Below, piece after piece: positions 1-7,652 of a stretch of DNA of 22,005 bases; positions within the stretch are counted from its first letter, which is position 1; every line of letters starts with the position of its first letter. The translations under genes were made by a program, and so were the position numbers. The notes beneath the pieces were generated by a model that worked only from the letters and a program-made list of their open reading frames with translations, was not told where the DNA came from and did no database searches. This DNA comes from a virus. Location of the stretch: the IMG/VR virus record IMGVR_UViG_3300029448_000500, positions 1 to 22,005 of that record; one strand, 5' to 3'.

Positions 1-563
1 ATGGGGGAACTCAATTATTTCTTGTAAAAGGAGATGGTTCTGCAACAATAGCCAACGGACTAACCCTAACTGATGGCAACCTTGTAGTAGCAAATGGTCA
101 TGGTATAGATTTTAGTGCTACATCAGATGCAAGTGGTATGTCTGGTGAAATTCTTGACAACTATGAAGAAGGAACTTTTGATATAACTATAAGAGATAAT
201 ACAAGTGGTGGCAATACTGGTTCTGTAACTCAAACTAATAAATATGTGAAAATTGGCAATAAAGTTTGGATGCAATTCAATTTAATTAATATTACTACTA
301 CTGGCATGACTGGTAGTAATGTGTTGTATTTAACTGGATTGCCTTTTACGCCTGTTAGTGGTTCTTATGGGTCTGGCTCAGTACTTACAAATCAAGTTAA
401 TGTAGGTGCTGATTGTTTTGGATTGAGTTTATTTCAGAATGAATCTCAATCTTTTGCTTCTTTTTTACAAAACAAAGACAATGTTGGCTCTGAATCGTCA
501 GTAGTAAGTGCATTTGATAATGGCACTGCTGATGCATTTGGAACTATGATGATAGAAGTTTAA
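1..563 (+). CDS. Phage tail fibre or structural protein, C-terminal part (5' end outside window)
   Basis: The frame is open from base 3 at the window edge to the TAA at 561-563, so this is the 3' end of a longer gene. The first ATG in frame (138) is internal: the upstream codons read as normal protein with a repeat-like segment (LTLTDGNLVVANGHGIDFS) and then SGEILDNYEEGTFDITI. This arrangement is common near the C-termini of marine phage fibre or receptor-binding proteins, where beta-rich repeats lead into an 'EILDxYEEGTF' linker and a globular beta domain. The rest is Gly, Ser, Thr and Asn rich, with almost no charge clusters, as expected of a beta-structured trimeric appendage. It is followed after 11 bp by a small gene and then by a second fibre gene. 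The exact role is inferred from composition and context. Confidence 0.6.
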   Translation, partial: GGTQLFLVKGDGSATIANGLTLTDGNLVVANGHGIDFSATSDASGMSGEILDNYEEGTFDITIRDNTSGGNTGSVTQTNKYVKIGNKVWMQFNLINITTTGMTGSNVLYLTGLPFTPVSGSYGSGSVLTNQVNVGADCFGLSLFQNESQSFASFLQNKDNVGSESSVVSAFDNGTADAFGTMMIEV

Positions 564-574
564 GGAGAAAATAA

Positions 575-871
575 ATGGCAATAACAAAAACAGAAGAAAT
601 ATCAAAAATTGAAGTCGTGCAAACTTGTATAATACAAATTGCGACAGACACAGTAATTAAAGAAGATGACGTAGAAATAAGTAGAACACGAAAACGTCAT
701 TCTATAATTCCTTGTGGATATAGTAAGGAAAAAGACAGCACTCCAAGTGATTGGGTGTGGAGTGACACAGATATAAGTGGAGAGGATGCACAGGTACAAG
801 CAATAGCAAATGCTATTTGGACTGACAGTGTTAAAACTGCATACAAAGCTAAGATGGAAGCACAGGGGTAA
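575..871 (+). CDS. Small conserved-type phage protein between two fibre genes
   Basis: This 98-aa protein is preceded by a good ribosome binding site (AAGGAGAAAATAA before ATG). The N-terminal two thirds looks beta-rich (alternating hydrophobic residues, IEVVQTCIIQIATDTVI), with an 'RTRKRHSIIPC' strand. The C-terminal part is helical (DAQVQAIANAIWTDSVKTAYKAK). There is no signal peptide or membrane segment. I do not recognise a named family. Small proteins of this form often sit beside fibre genes in marine phages and could be an assembly helper or a fibre-associated subunit, but that rests on position only. The next gene starts 3 bp downstream, so the two are probably co-translated. Confidence 0.6.
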   Translation: MAITKTEEISKIEVVQTCIIQIATDTVIKEDDVEISRTRKRHSIIPCGYSKEKDSTPSDWVWSDTDISGEDAQVQAIANAIWTDSVKTAYKAKMEAQG

Positions 872-874
872 CAA

Positions 875-2260
875 ATGACTAGAGCATCAGATACAGCAAA
901 ACTATTAGGAGCAGGTGCTACCATATTAGATGGTACAACTATAAGTACTGCTGATAATACAGACCAACTTACACTTTTATCTACTGATGCAGATGCTAAT
1001 GTAGGACCAAACCTTAATCTATTTAGAAACTCTGGTAGTCCTGCCGATGATGATGTCTTAGGTTTAATTATTTATAATGGTCGTAATGATAATTCACAAG
1101 ATGTGATTTATGCAAGACAGATTTCTTATATTAAAGACGCTTCTGATGGAAGTGAAGATGGTCAATTAACATTACAAGCTATGGTTGCTGGAACAATCAG
1201 AGACAGACTAAATATAACTCCAACTGAAATAGTTTTAAACGAAGAAAGTATAGATTCAGACTTTCGTGTTGAATCAGGTTCAAATGCTAATATGTTATTT
1301 GTTGATGGGGGTAATGATGCAGTTGTGGTAGGGCAATCTGCTCCTGATACAACTTTAAGTGGTGGAACACCTGCATTTCAAGTTATTGGTAGTGACCATT
1401 CGTCTTTTGCATCTTTAACAAGGAGAGTGGCATCTTCTAGTGGACCAGTTTTAATTTTAGCTAAAAGTAGAAATACAAGTGTAGGTTCACATACAGTAGT
1501 TCAAAATGGTGATGTTACTGGAGAAATTGTTTTTATTGCAGATGATGGAACAGACTTTGATTCAAGAACTGCAAGTATTAAATCTGAAGTAGATGCAGCT
1601 CCCGGTGCAAATGATACTCCGGGAAGATTAATTTTTATGACAACAGCAGATGGTGCAAATTCGCCAACAGAAAATATGCGTATTACAAAGGATGGTGACG
1701 TACTTTTTCAAAAAACGACTGCGGCAACTTCTGGTGCAGGAACATATTTTAATGTTCCAACAAATGTGTCAACGATGCCTGTTTATTTACGTTTCTGCAA
1801 AACTTATAGTGGAGTTAGAGAAGGAATAAGTTTTGCTCACAATGATTCACAAGTTGGTGGAATAACATTTAATGACTCAGCTGCATCTTTTAATACTTCC
1901 TCAGACTACAGATTAAAAGAATCCGTAACTTATGACTTTGATGCAACTACTAGATTAAAGCAACTTAAACCTGCAAGATTTAACTTTATAGCAGATGCAG
2001 ACAAAACAGTAGATGGTTTTTTAGCACATGAAGTGTCAAGCATTGTACCAGAAGCAATTAGTGGAACTAAAGATGAATTACAAGTTTGGGAAGATGGCGA
2101 AAAATTACCTGATGGTGTTTCTGTGGGTGACAATAAACTTGATGATAAGGATAACACAATACCTAAATATCAAAGCATTGACCAATCCAAACTTGTACCA
2201 CTACTAGTAAAAACCATACAAGAATTAGAAGCACGTATCACAACCCTAGAGAACGCATAA
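875..2260 (+). CDS. Tail fibre with C-terminal peptidase S74 intramolecular chaperone
   Basis: The protein has 461 aa. Residues about 1-330 are beta-helical-type fibre repeats (Gly, Asp, Asn, Thr rich, e.g. 'TPGRLIFMTTADG' followed by 'ENMRITKDGDVLF'). From about residue 340 it carries a peptidase S74 domain. The hallmark SDYRLKE begins at Ser343, with Lys348 as the expected partner. It is followed by 'RLKQLKPARFNF', 'DGFLAHEVSSIVPEAI' and a terminal coiled coil (KLVPLLVKTIQELEARITTLE). In this family the domain helps the fibre trimerise and then cuts itself off just before the Ser. Here that would release about 119 residues and leave a mature fibre of about 342. The Shine-Dalgarno site is weak (AGGGGTAACAA). 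It probably forms the receptor-binding or distal part of the tail. Confidence 0.9.
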   Translation: MTRASDTAKLLGAGATILDGTTISTADNTDQLTLLSTDADANVGPNLNLFRNSGSPADDDVLGLIIYNGRNDNSQDVIYARQISYIKDASDGSEDGQLTLQAMVAGTIRDRLNITPTEIVLNEESIDSDFRVESGSNANMLFVDGGNDAVVVGQSAPDTTLSGGTPAFQVIGSDHSSFASLTRRVASSSGPVLILAKSRNTSVGSHTVVQNGDVTGEIVFIADDGTDFDSRTASIKSEVDAAPGANDTPGRLIFMTTADGANSPTENMRITKDGDVLFQKTTAATSGAGTYFNVPTNVSTMPVYLRFCKTYSGVREGISFAHNDSQVGGITFNDSAASFNTSSDYRLKESVTYDFDATTRLKQLKPARFNFIADADKTVDGFLAHEVSSIVPEAISGTKDELQVWEDGEKLPDGVSVGDNKLDDKDNTIPKYQSIDQSKLVPLLVKTIQELEARITTLENA

Positions 2261-2261
2261 C

Positions 2262-2495
2262 ATGGAAATGGATGCAATGTTATTCTGGAACATAATCCTG
2301 ACTATGGTCGTTGTACCATTCGGTTGGGCATTTAACAAGATGTTCCAAGAGGTCAAACGCATACAGATACTCTTGAACAAGACACGTGAGGACTATGCAC
2401 GTAAGGATGATGTGAAAGATGATATGCACAATCTTATGGATGCACTCAAAAGATTAGAAGATAAGTTGGATAAAATATTGATTGGAAGTAGATAA
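2262..2495 (+). CDS. Small single-pass membrane protein with coiled-coil tail
   Basis: This 77-aa protein has one hydrophobic segment at residues about 7-26 (LFWNIILTMVVVPFGWAF). A charged amphipathic helix follows (about 30-75, including DDVKDDMHNLMDALKRLEDKL) with a heptad-like pattern typical of a coiled coil. There is no lipobox or cleavable signal. It starts 1 bp after the fibre stop codon, with no clear ribosome binding site, so translation is probably coupled; ATGs at 2268 and 2277 are alternative starts. A one-membrane-segment protein near the fibre genes could be a lysis component (pinholin or spanin-like) or a membrane-anchored virion protein. The sequence alone cannot decide. Confidence 0.6.
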   Translation: MEMDAMLFWNIILTMVVVPFGWAFNKMFQEVKRIQILLNKTREDYARKDDVKDDMHNLMDALKRLEDKLDKILIGSR

Positions 2496-2503
2496 AGTTT
2501 AAT

Positions 2504-3271
2504 ATGTCGGCATATTTATTTGGTCAGTTGAGTGACCCAAATACTAAAGTTTTATACCCACACTTTGATAAGTTTATAGACCAAGCTGCTAATATAGAAT
2601 GGAATGTAACAGAAGATGTGTTGTATGTAGAAGGTCAACCTGTTACAGACTTGGATTCTATATTTGTAAGAAACAATGTGTTTGAGGAGAGCACACATAA
2701 GAAGTATAATAACTATTATATAATACAAGATTATTTACAATATCATAATGTAACTAGATACAACAAGAATCATCACTATGAGAAGACAACTAAGTTACAC
2801 AACTTACTACTAGCAAAAGAATTAGGTTTACGTATACCTTACACAGAAGCATCAGAGAAGAGCACTAGAGATAACTCAATCATTAAACCTGTATTAGGTG
2901 GACAGCATACACTAGATGGCAATGAAGCAAGTTATCCTTGTATTATACAACAAAAGATAACAGGTAAGAACAAACGATTATATGTTATAAACAACAAACA
3001 CTTCTCATTTGAGGTAGTCACAGATAAGTTAGACTACAGAGATGACCCTGAAAGCACAGTTGTTGTAACAGAGATAGATGATGTTACTGTAGAAAAAGTT
3101 AAGCACTTAATGTGTAGGTTAAATTTAGACTTTGGTGCTAGTGATTTCATGGAAGATGAAGAAGGACTATGGTTCTTAGAAGTGAATACAGGTCCTATGT
3201 TTGTAGCTTTTGATATGCAGGTACAAGGTAAGTTAGCTGAAACAATAAGATACGAACTTAATAATATATAG
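2504..3271 (+). CDS. ATP-grasp ligase of the RimK/graspetide-ligase type
   Basis: This 255-aa protein has the ATP-grasp C-terminal half. There is an ATP-contacting lysine in SIIKPVLGGQ (Lys128), followed by the CIIQQKITGKNKRLYVI segment (146-162; compare 'QEYI.G.D.RV.V' of RimK-like enzymes). The metal site is LDFGASDF then WFLEVNTGP, giving Asp214, Glu226 and Asn228. Their 12- and 2-residue spacing is the one I recall for E. coli RimK (Asp248, Glu260, Asn262). The family joins a carboxylate, via an acyl-phosphate, to an amine or hydroxyl, for example adding glutamate to a protein or forming side-chain macrocycles. The N-terminal about 100 residues are shorter than in RimK and may bind the substrate. 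It lies directly behind the tail fibre and membrane protein genes, so a virion protein is a candidate substrate, which is inference. Confidence 0.8.
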   Translation: MSAYLFGQLSDPNTKVLYPHFDKFIDQAANIEWNVTEDVLYVEGQPVTDLDSIFVRNNVFEESTHKKYNNYYIIQDYLQYHNVTRYNKNHHYEKTTKLHNLLLAKELGLRIPYTEASEKSTRDNSIIKPVLGGQHTLDGNEASYPCIIQQKITGKNKRLYVINNKHFSFEVVTDKLDYRDDPESTVVVTEIDDVTVEKVKHLMCRLNLDFGASDFMEDEEGLWFLEVNTGPMFVAFDMQVQGKLAETIRYELNNI

Positions 3272-3281
3272 GTAAAATAAT

Positions 3282-5594
3282 ATGGCAATGTTTAAAGGCT
3301 TTAAACCACAGGGATTACAGAAGATAGCTAGTCGCATGGGATATGCAGGTCGCATGGAAGAGTTTGACAGCTATCTACAACAGAATCCTGATAAACAACG
3401 TGAAATGATTACATACGAAGAGAAAGCACAAGAGATGGCTCGTGGTGGTGCTGTACGTAAAATGCAAGAAGGTGGTATTGTTAGAGATGGTAGGGGTAAT
3501 CTACTCAATTCAACCGGACAAACTATAGGTGCTTATACACCTTCTCCTACACAAGCTGCAGGAAGTAACATTAGACCTTTAGTAAATAATACTCAATATA
3601 TTGAACCAACATTTCAAGGTGGTAATCCATACACTAGAGCAATAGGTGAAAATGGTGGTGGTGGTAATATGACACAAATAACCACTATGGCTATACCTGA
3701 AAATGGCAGTGGTGGCTTTGAGCCGATTGCTAAAACTATGGCTATAGGAGAAGATGGTGGTCAAGTACCTTTTCCTATTGCTAAAACTCAAGCTATAGGA
3801 GAAGATGGTGGAGGACCTGAACCTATTCTGCAACCCGGACCTCTGCCTTTTTTACCTGCAAACCCACCTGCTAATACTAATCAAGCCTATGTGCCTACAA
3901 TCGGAACAAATCCGGGTCAAGTATCAGCCTATGGAACACCTAATGCACCTAAGAAAGTAACAGATGTTACAGCTAACTTAGCACAGACAGGTGCTATGCC
4001 TGTAGGTGGTGTGACACAACCTGAATTAACTAGAGTAGAAGGTGGTCAATTTGTAGACCAAAGAACAGGTCAATTATCAGGCACGCCTGTAGCAACAGCT
4101 TTTGGTGCAGACACTGCTCAAGCAGCACCTGCTCAAGAAATAGCAACTACTCAAATGACTGCATCACAGGTAACACCTGCTGTGCAGACTGCTGTACAAG
4201 CAAACCAAGCTGCTCAAACAGATGTAACAGACCCTAATGCTAAAGTTGTAGCAGCTCAACAAACTGCATCAAGTATTGGCGATTTAAATGCCGCACAAGG
4301 TAATGCAACATTACTAAACAATCCTGTACAAAGACAGATACAGTCAGGTGAATTGATTACAGGTGCTGCTGACGCACAGACAGCTTCTACATTTACTGAA
4401 CAGATTCAAGCTGCCACAGCTACCCCAACAGAAAAAGCTACAGTACAAGGGCAACTAGCAAACTTAACTGCTAACTTTGATGCAAGCAATCCACCTGCAT
4501 GGGCAGCAGGAACATTACGTGCTGTACAGGCACAGATGGCACAAAGAGGATTAGGTGCATCTAGCATGGCAGGACAAGCCATGATACAGGGTGCATTAGA
4601 GTCAGCACTTCCTATTGCACAGGCAGATGCCAATATACAGGCACAGTTTGAGACACAGAACTTGTCTAACAGACAACAAAGAGCTATGCTTGCCGCACAA
4701 CAAAGAGCACAGTTTATAGGACAAGAGTTCGACCAAGAGTTCCAAGCAAGGGTCAAGAACTCTGCTAGGATAGGTGATGTAGCAAATGCTAACTTTACTG
4801 CTGAACAAAATATAGCATTAGAGAACAGTCGTGCCGCTAACACAATGAACTTAAACAACTTGTCTAATAAACAGGCACTAGTTATGGGTGAAGCATCAGC
4901 ACTTGCTAATTTAGATTTAGCTAATCTAAGTAACAATCAGCAGGCAGCAGTTCAAAATGCTCAGTCTTTCTTACAAATGGAAATGGCTAATTTAAGTAAT
5001 GAACAGCAGACTGCTCTGTTTAATGCTCAAGCTATAAATCAATCATTGTTATCTGACCAATCTGCTACTAATGCCGCAAGTCAGTTTAATGCAACATCCG
5101 ATAATCAAACAAAACAATTCATGTCTAACTTAGCAAACAGCATATCACAGTTTAATGCTACACAGGCTAATGCACAGAATCAATACAACGCAGGCGAACT
5201 AAATACTATTGGTCGTTTTAACACAGAGATACGAAATCAACGTGACCAATTCAATGCACAGAATCAATTAGCTATTGCACAGAATAATGCTGTATGGCGA
5301 AGAGAGATTGCTACAGCAGATACTGCTACAATCAATCGTGCTAATGAGTTAAATGCTAAAGCAGTGTTAGATATATCAGACAATGCCTATAATAACTTAT
5401 GGTCATTCTACTCTGACACTATTGAGTGGGCATGGAAGAGTGCTGAAAGTGAGCAAGATAGAATTAATGCACTAGCAGTGGCAGAAGTCAGTAAGGAAGC
5501 ACAGGAATATGCAGCCAACGCATCTAAAGCTGCCGCAGGTAAATCGGCACTAGGAACAATTATAGGCACTATTGGTGGTGCTTTAATTAGATAA
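3282..5594 (+). CDS. Large Gln/Asn/Ala-rich virion protein with tandem and 11-residue repeats
   Basis: The protein has 770 aa. I see no cysteine. The N-terminus is basic (MAMFKGFKPQGLQKIASRMG) and includes a Gly-rich patch 'RGGAVRKMQEGGIV' at about 55-68. Residues 120-187 are four tandem 17-residue repeats. Residues about 230-370 are Thr/Ala/Gln-rich and look disordered or beta-like. From about 380 to 740 it is a long helical Gln/Asn/Ala-rich region with an 11-residue periodicity marked by NLSN and QFNA motifs. It ends in a small Gly-zipper (SALGTIIGTIGGALIR) that could insert in a membrane. These traits resemble internal virion or tail-tube proteins that podoviruses eject into the envelope. 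It starts a tight cluster of six genes of the same kind. No enzymatic motif is visible. Confidence 0.65.
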   Translation: MAMFKGFKPQGLQKIASRMGYAGRMEEFDSYLQQNPDKQREMITYEEKAQEMARGGAVRKMQEGGIVRDGRGNLLNSTGQTIGAYTPSPTQAAGSNIRPLVNNTQYIEPTFQGGNPYTRAIGENGGGGNMTQITTMAIPENGSGGFEPIAKTMAIGEDGGQVPFPIAKTQAIGEDGGGPEPILQPGPLPFLPANPPANTNQAYVPTIGTNPGQVSAYGTPNAPKKVTDVTANLAQTGAMPVGGVTQPELTRVEGGQFVDQRTGQLSGTPVATAFGADTAQAAPAQEIATTQMTASQVTPAVQTAVQANQAAQTDVTDPNAKVVAAQQTASSIGDLNAAQGNATLLNNPVQRQIQSGELITGAADAQTASTFTEQIQAATATPTEKATVQGQLANLTANFDASNPPAWAAGTLRAVQAQMAQRGLGASSMAGQAMIQGALESALPIAQADANIQAQFETQNLSNRQQRAMLAAQQRAQFIGQEFDQEFQARVKNSARIGDVANANFTAEQNIALENSRAANTMNLNNLSNKQALVMGEASALANLDLANLSNNQQAAVQNAQSFLQMEMANLSNEQQTALFNAQAINQSLLSDQSATNAASQFNATSDNQTKQFMSNLANSISQFNATQANAQNQYNAGELNTIGRFNTEIRNQRDQFNAQNQLAIAQNNAVWRREIATADTATINRANELNAKAVLDISDNAYNNLWSFYSDTIEWAWKSAESEQDRINALAVAEVSKEAQEYAANASKAAAGKSALGTIIGTIGGALIR
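3639..3842 (+). repeat. 51-bp tandem repeat, four copies, in frame
   Basis: Copies start at 3639, 3690, 3741 and 3792, exactly 51 bp apart. Each encodes 17 residues beginning AIGENGGGG, AIPENGSGG, AIGEDGGQV and AIGEDGGGP. Copies two and three share a 'PIAKT' end. Copies three and four are the most alike in DNA (GCTATAGGAGAAGATGGTGG in both), which suggests recent duplication. The repeat keeps the reading frame and contains no start or stop signal. Confidence 0.85.
4659..5258 (+). repeat. Degenerate 33-bp (11-residue) periodicity in the coding sequence
   Basis: NLSN codons start at 4659, 4857, 4923 and 4989, and NFTA starts at 4791. The distances from the first are 198, 264, 330 and 132 bp, all multiples of 33. 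A second series of [QR][FY]N[AT] starts at 5082, 5148, 5181, 5214 and 5247, at steps of 66, 33, 33 and 33 bp. DNA identity between units is low, so this is mainly a protein-level hendecad, as in long straight or right-handed coiled coils. Confidence 0.7.
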
Positions 5595-5604
5595 GGAATA
5601 AGCA

Positions 5605-5847
5605 ATGTCACAAATGTTACACAATCCAGCTAAAACAGCATATATGAGATTTGATGCTATAGCTAAAACAATGAAACGAGTTCCTAATGCACCAAAAGAA
5701 AAAGGTAGTGGTGTTAAAGGTTTATTAAAAAGAATGAAGCAGATATCTAAAGATGATGATAAGGAACAAGAGCCTTTAGAAATAGCAATAGATTATTTTA
5801 TAGCTATAAGACAACAGAGAGAAAAACTAAAACAGGAAGATAAATAA
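5605..5847 (+). CDS. Small basic protein of unknown function in virion cluster
   Basis: This 80-aa, Lys-rich protein has a good ribosome binding site (AAGGAATAAGCA before ATG). It looks helical: an N-terminal amphipathic segment (AKTAYMRFDAIAKTMKRV), a Lys/Gly-rich turn (KEKGSGVKGLLKRMKQ) and a charged C-terminal helix (EIAIDYFIAIRQQREKLKQEDK). There is no membrane segment and I recognise no family. It sits 10 bp after the 770-aa protein gene and 1 bp before the next, so it is probably made with the internal virion proteins. It may be a small structural or assembly factor, by position only. Confidence 0.55.
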   Translation: MSQMLHNPAKTAYMRFDAIAKTMKRVPNAPKEKGSGVKGLLKRMKQISKDDDKEQEPLEIAIDYFIAIRQQREKLKQEDK

Positions 5848-5848
5848 T

Positions 5849-6355
5849 ATGTATGAGAATAGACAAGAACCTGTATTTGATACTCCTGTCCCGGGCATGG
5901 GTATGACACATGAGGTCGGTGCTAGACCTTGGCAACAACCTGCTCAGTACACAAAGATTGACGAGGTTGCACAATTATATGTGGCTCAAATGCAAGATGA
6001 AGTATTTATGGAAAATACACTTAATCTGTTAGAAACTAAAATGCCTGTCACTATGATTGCTAATGCTCTTCAGACAGCTAATGTAATGAATGGCATACAT
6101 AGTATTGATATAGGTGTGTTATCATTACCTATAATTATGGAAATGATTATGTTGATTGCTGATACAGAAGGCATAGAATATGTAACAGGCACTGAAAGAA
6201 ATATAGAAGCAGAGTTACAGGATTCAAGCATACAAGCTGCTATACAACAAGTAGAAGATGAAGGTAAAATGGCTAGAGAAGAAGAGCCAATTCAAGAAGA
6301 AGAGCAAGTAGAAATGGAAAACATGTCAACAGGCTTAATGGCTAGGAGAAGTTAA
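5849..6355 (+). CDS. Unknown 168-aa virion-cluster protein
   Basis: The N-terminus is rich in Pro, Gly and Met (DTPVPGMGMTHEVGARPWQQ). A helical middle follows with a strongly hydrophobic stretch (about 88-108, IDIGVLSLPIIMEMIMLIAD). An acidic, Gln/Glu-rich region lies at about 135-160 (EEEPIQEEEQVEMENMSTG), and the protein ends with a basic MARRS. The hydrophobic stretch holds acidic residues, so it is more likely a buried helix than a membrane anchor. A Shine-Dalgarno-like AGGAAG lies 10 bp upstream. Its TAA shares an A with the next ATG (TAATG at 6353-6357), which indicates translational coupling. I recognise no family. Confidence 0.55.
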   Translation: MYENRQEPVFDTPVPGMGMTHEVGARPWQQPAQYTKIDEVAQLYVAQMQDEVFMENTLNLLETKMPVTMIANALQTANVMNGIHSIDIGVLSLPIIMEMIMLIADTEGIEYVTGTERNIEAELQDSSIQAAIQQVEDEGKMAREEEPIQEEEQVEMENMSTGLMARRS

Positions 6356-7641
6356 TGGCTAAAGATAATAAAGTAATCGAAGATGAAATGAAAAAAGATG
6401 CTGTTACGATGGAGTCATCTTCTTCTGATTATGGTTTCTTTGATAACAAATATGTAAGAGCAGGTTTAGCAACTGCATTAGCTGTGTATGCATCTAAAAA
6501 AGAACCTTACATGCTAAAAAGTTTTGCTGATAAGATGAGTGAGTTTGAAAAGTATGACAGAGATACTAGAGCTAAATTTATAGAAGCTGCCACAGCATCA
6601 GCTACAACTGAAATAGCTAAAAATAAACTAAGAAGATTACAAAGAAGAGAAAAAATTGCACCTGAGATAAAAAGAGCAGTAGAGAATGGTATGAATCCTA
6701 TTATAGCAGGTAAAGCATATAAAGCTGGACATCTTCCTACTTTAATGAAATTAAAATTAAGAGATGCTAATTTAAATTTAAATAGTTTATATACAGTTAC
6801 TGGTGAATACAAAGATAATATGGGTGGTTTTTCCGAAACTGATGTTATTGAAGCTCTTGCTGGACCTACTTTAAAACTAGACAACGCATTTAATAACTTA
6901 AAAGCTCCACGAACAATAAGTCCTATACGAAACTTTTTAGGTGGGGGTGACGATGGAAGTGCTCAAAAAGAAATACAACAAAGGATAGATTCCCAAACTA
7001 CATCTTCTGATGACTATAAATCTATAGACTATAGTGGTGTGGAGGTTTCTGATTTAGGAACAAGGGCATTAGCTTCTATGCAGAAAGTAAGAAATATTAC
7101 TGCTAATCAAATTAAATCAAATTTTACAAGAAACTTAGCTAATGTTTTAGGAATAAAATCAGCTATTACATCTAGTGGTGATTACGTATTTGCAAGTGAC
7201 GATAAAATAAATGAAGGATATGGTTTAGATATTGCTAATCGCATGTCTATGGAAGTTGAGGATTTAATAACAAAAGATTTTATGTCACCTGCTGATGCTC
7301 AATCACAAGTTTTTAATAAATACTTTAAAACAACAGGTAAGGGTTTAGCAATAAATAAAGATGTTGTAGGACCAAATGGACTAAAAATATTACCTGCTGG
7401 ATGGACACCTGCAAAATCAAAAGGTAGTAACACAGGTGGTAACACAGGTAGTAACACAAAAGTAACATTACAGTCTTTAAAAGATAAGTGGGCAAAAAAG
7501 AAAGCAGACCTTTTAAAACAATATAAAGGAAATAAACTTAATGTAAACTATAAATCAAAGATAGCATCTCAAGGTGCTGGATTTAGAGCACAATATAAAG
7601 TATTAGGTGGTAATCCAACCGACATAGATTTAACTCCGTAG
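6355..7641 (+). CDS. Unknown 428-aa probable internal virion protein
   Basis: The N-terminal half is helical and charged, with a short apolar helix near residues 36-46 (AGLATALAVYASK) and basic stretches (KNKLRRLQRREKIAPEIKR). The middle carries a Gly/Asp linker (FLGGGDDGSAQKE, about 195-207). A three-fold GSNT/GGNT linker lies at residues 357-368, followed by a Lys-rich C-terminal helix (LKDKWAKKKADLLKQYKG). 'SPADAQSQVFNKYF' resembles a recurring helix in phage ejection proteins, but this is not a family assignment. The start overlaps the preceding stop (TAATG), so it is coupled to it. A structural role is inferred from its position between the repeat protein and the 1066-aa protein. Confidence 0.55.
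   Translation: MAKDNKVIEDEMKKDAVTMESSSSDYGFFDNKYVRAGLATALAVYASKKEPYMLKSFADKMSEFEKYDRDTRAKFIEAATASATTEIAKNKLRRLQRREKIAPEIKRAVENGMNPIIAGKAYKAGHLPTLMKLKLRDANLNLNSLYTVTGEYKDNMGGFSETDVIEALAGPTLKLDNAFNNLKAPRTISPIRNFLGGGDDGSAQKEIQQRIDSQTTSSDDYKSIDYSGVEVSDLGTRALASMQKVRNITANQIKSNFTRNLANVLGIKSAITSSGDYVFASDDKINEGYGLDIANRMSMEVEDLITKDFMSPADAQSQVFNKYFKTTGKGLAINKDVVGPNGLKILPAGWTPAKSKGSNTGGNTGSNTKVTLQSLKDKWAKKKADLLKQYKGNKLNVNYKSKIASQGAGFRAQYKVLGGNPTDIDLTP
7423..7458 (+). repeat. 12-bp tandem repeat, three copies
   Basis: GGTAGTAACACA, GGTGGTAACACA and GGTAGTAACACA follow each other without a gap and differ by one base. They encode GSNT-GGNT-GSNT, a flexible linker between the main body and the basic C-terminal helix of the 428-aa protein. 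Confidence 0.85.
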
Positions 7642-7652
7642 GTTTATAGTAT

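Noticed and set aside
4406-4936. 176-aa minus-strand ORF opposite the 770-aa gene
   Set aside because: It is the mirror of a Gln/Ala/Asn-rich region, giving a Cys/Ala/Leu-rich translation with no domain, no ribosome site and no neighbours on that strand.
6507-6884. 125-aa minus-strand ORF inside the 428-aa gene
   Set aside because: It is a shadow of an A/T-rich coding stretch. The composition is hydrophobic by complement and there is no start signal; the plus-strand gene is continuous and coupled to its neighbours.
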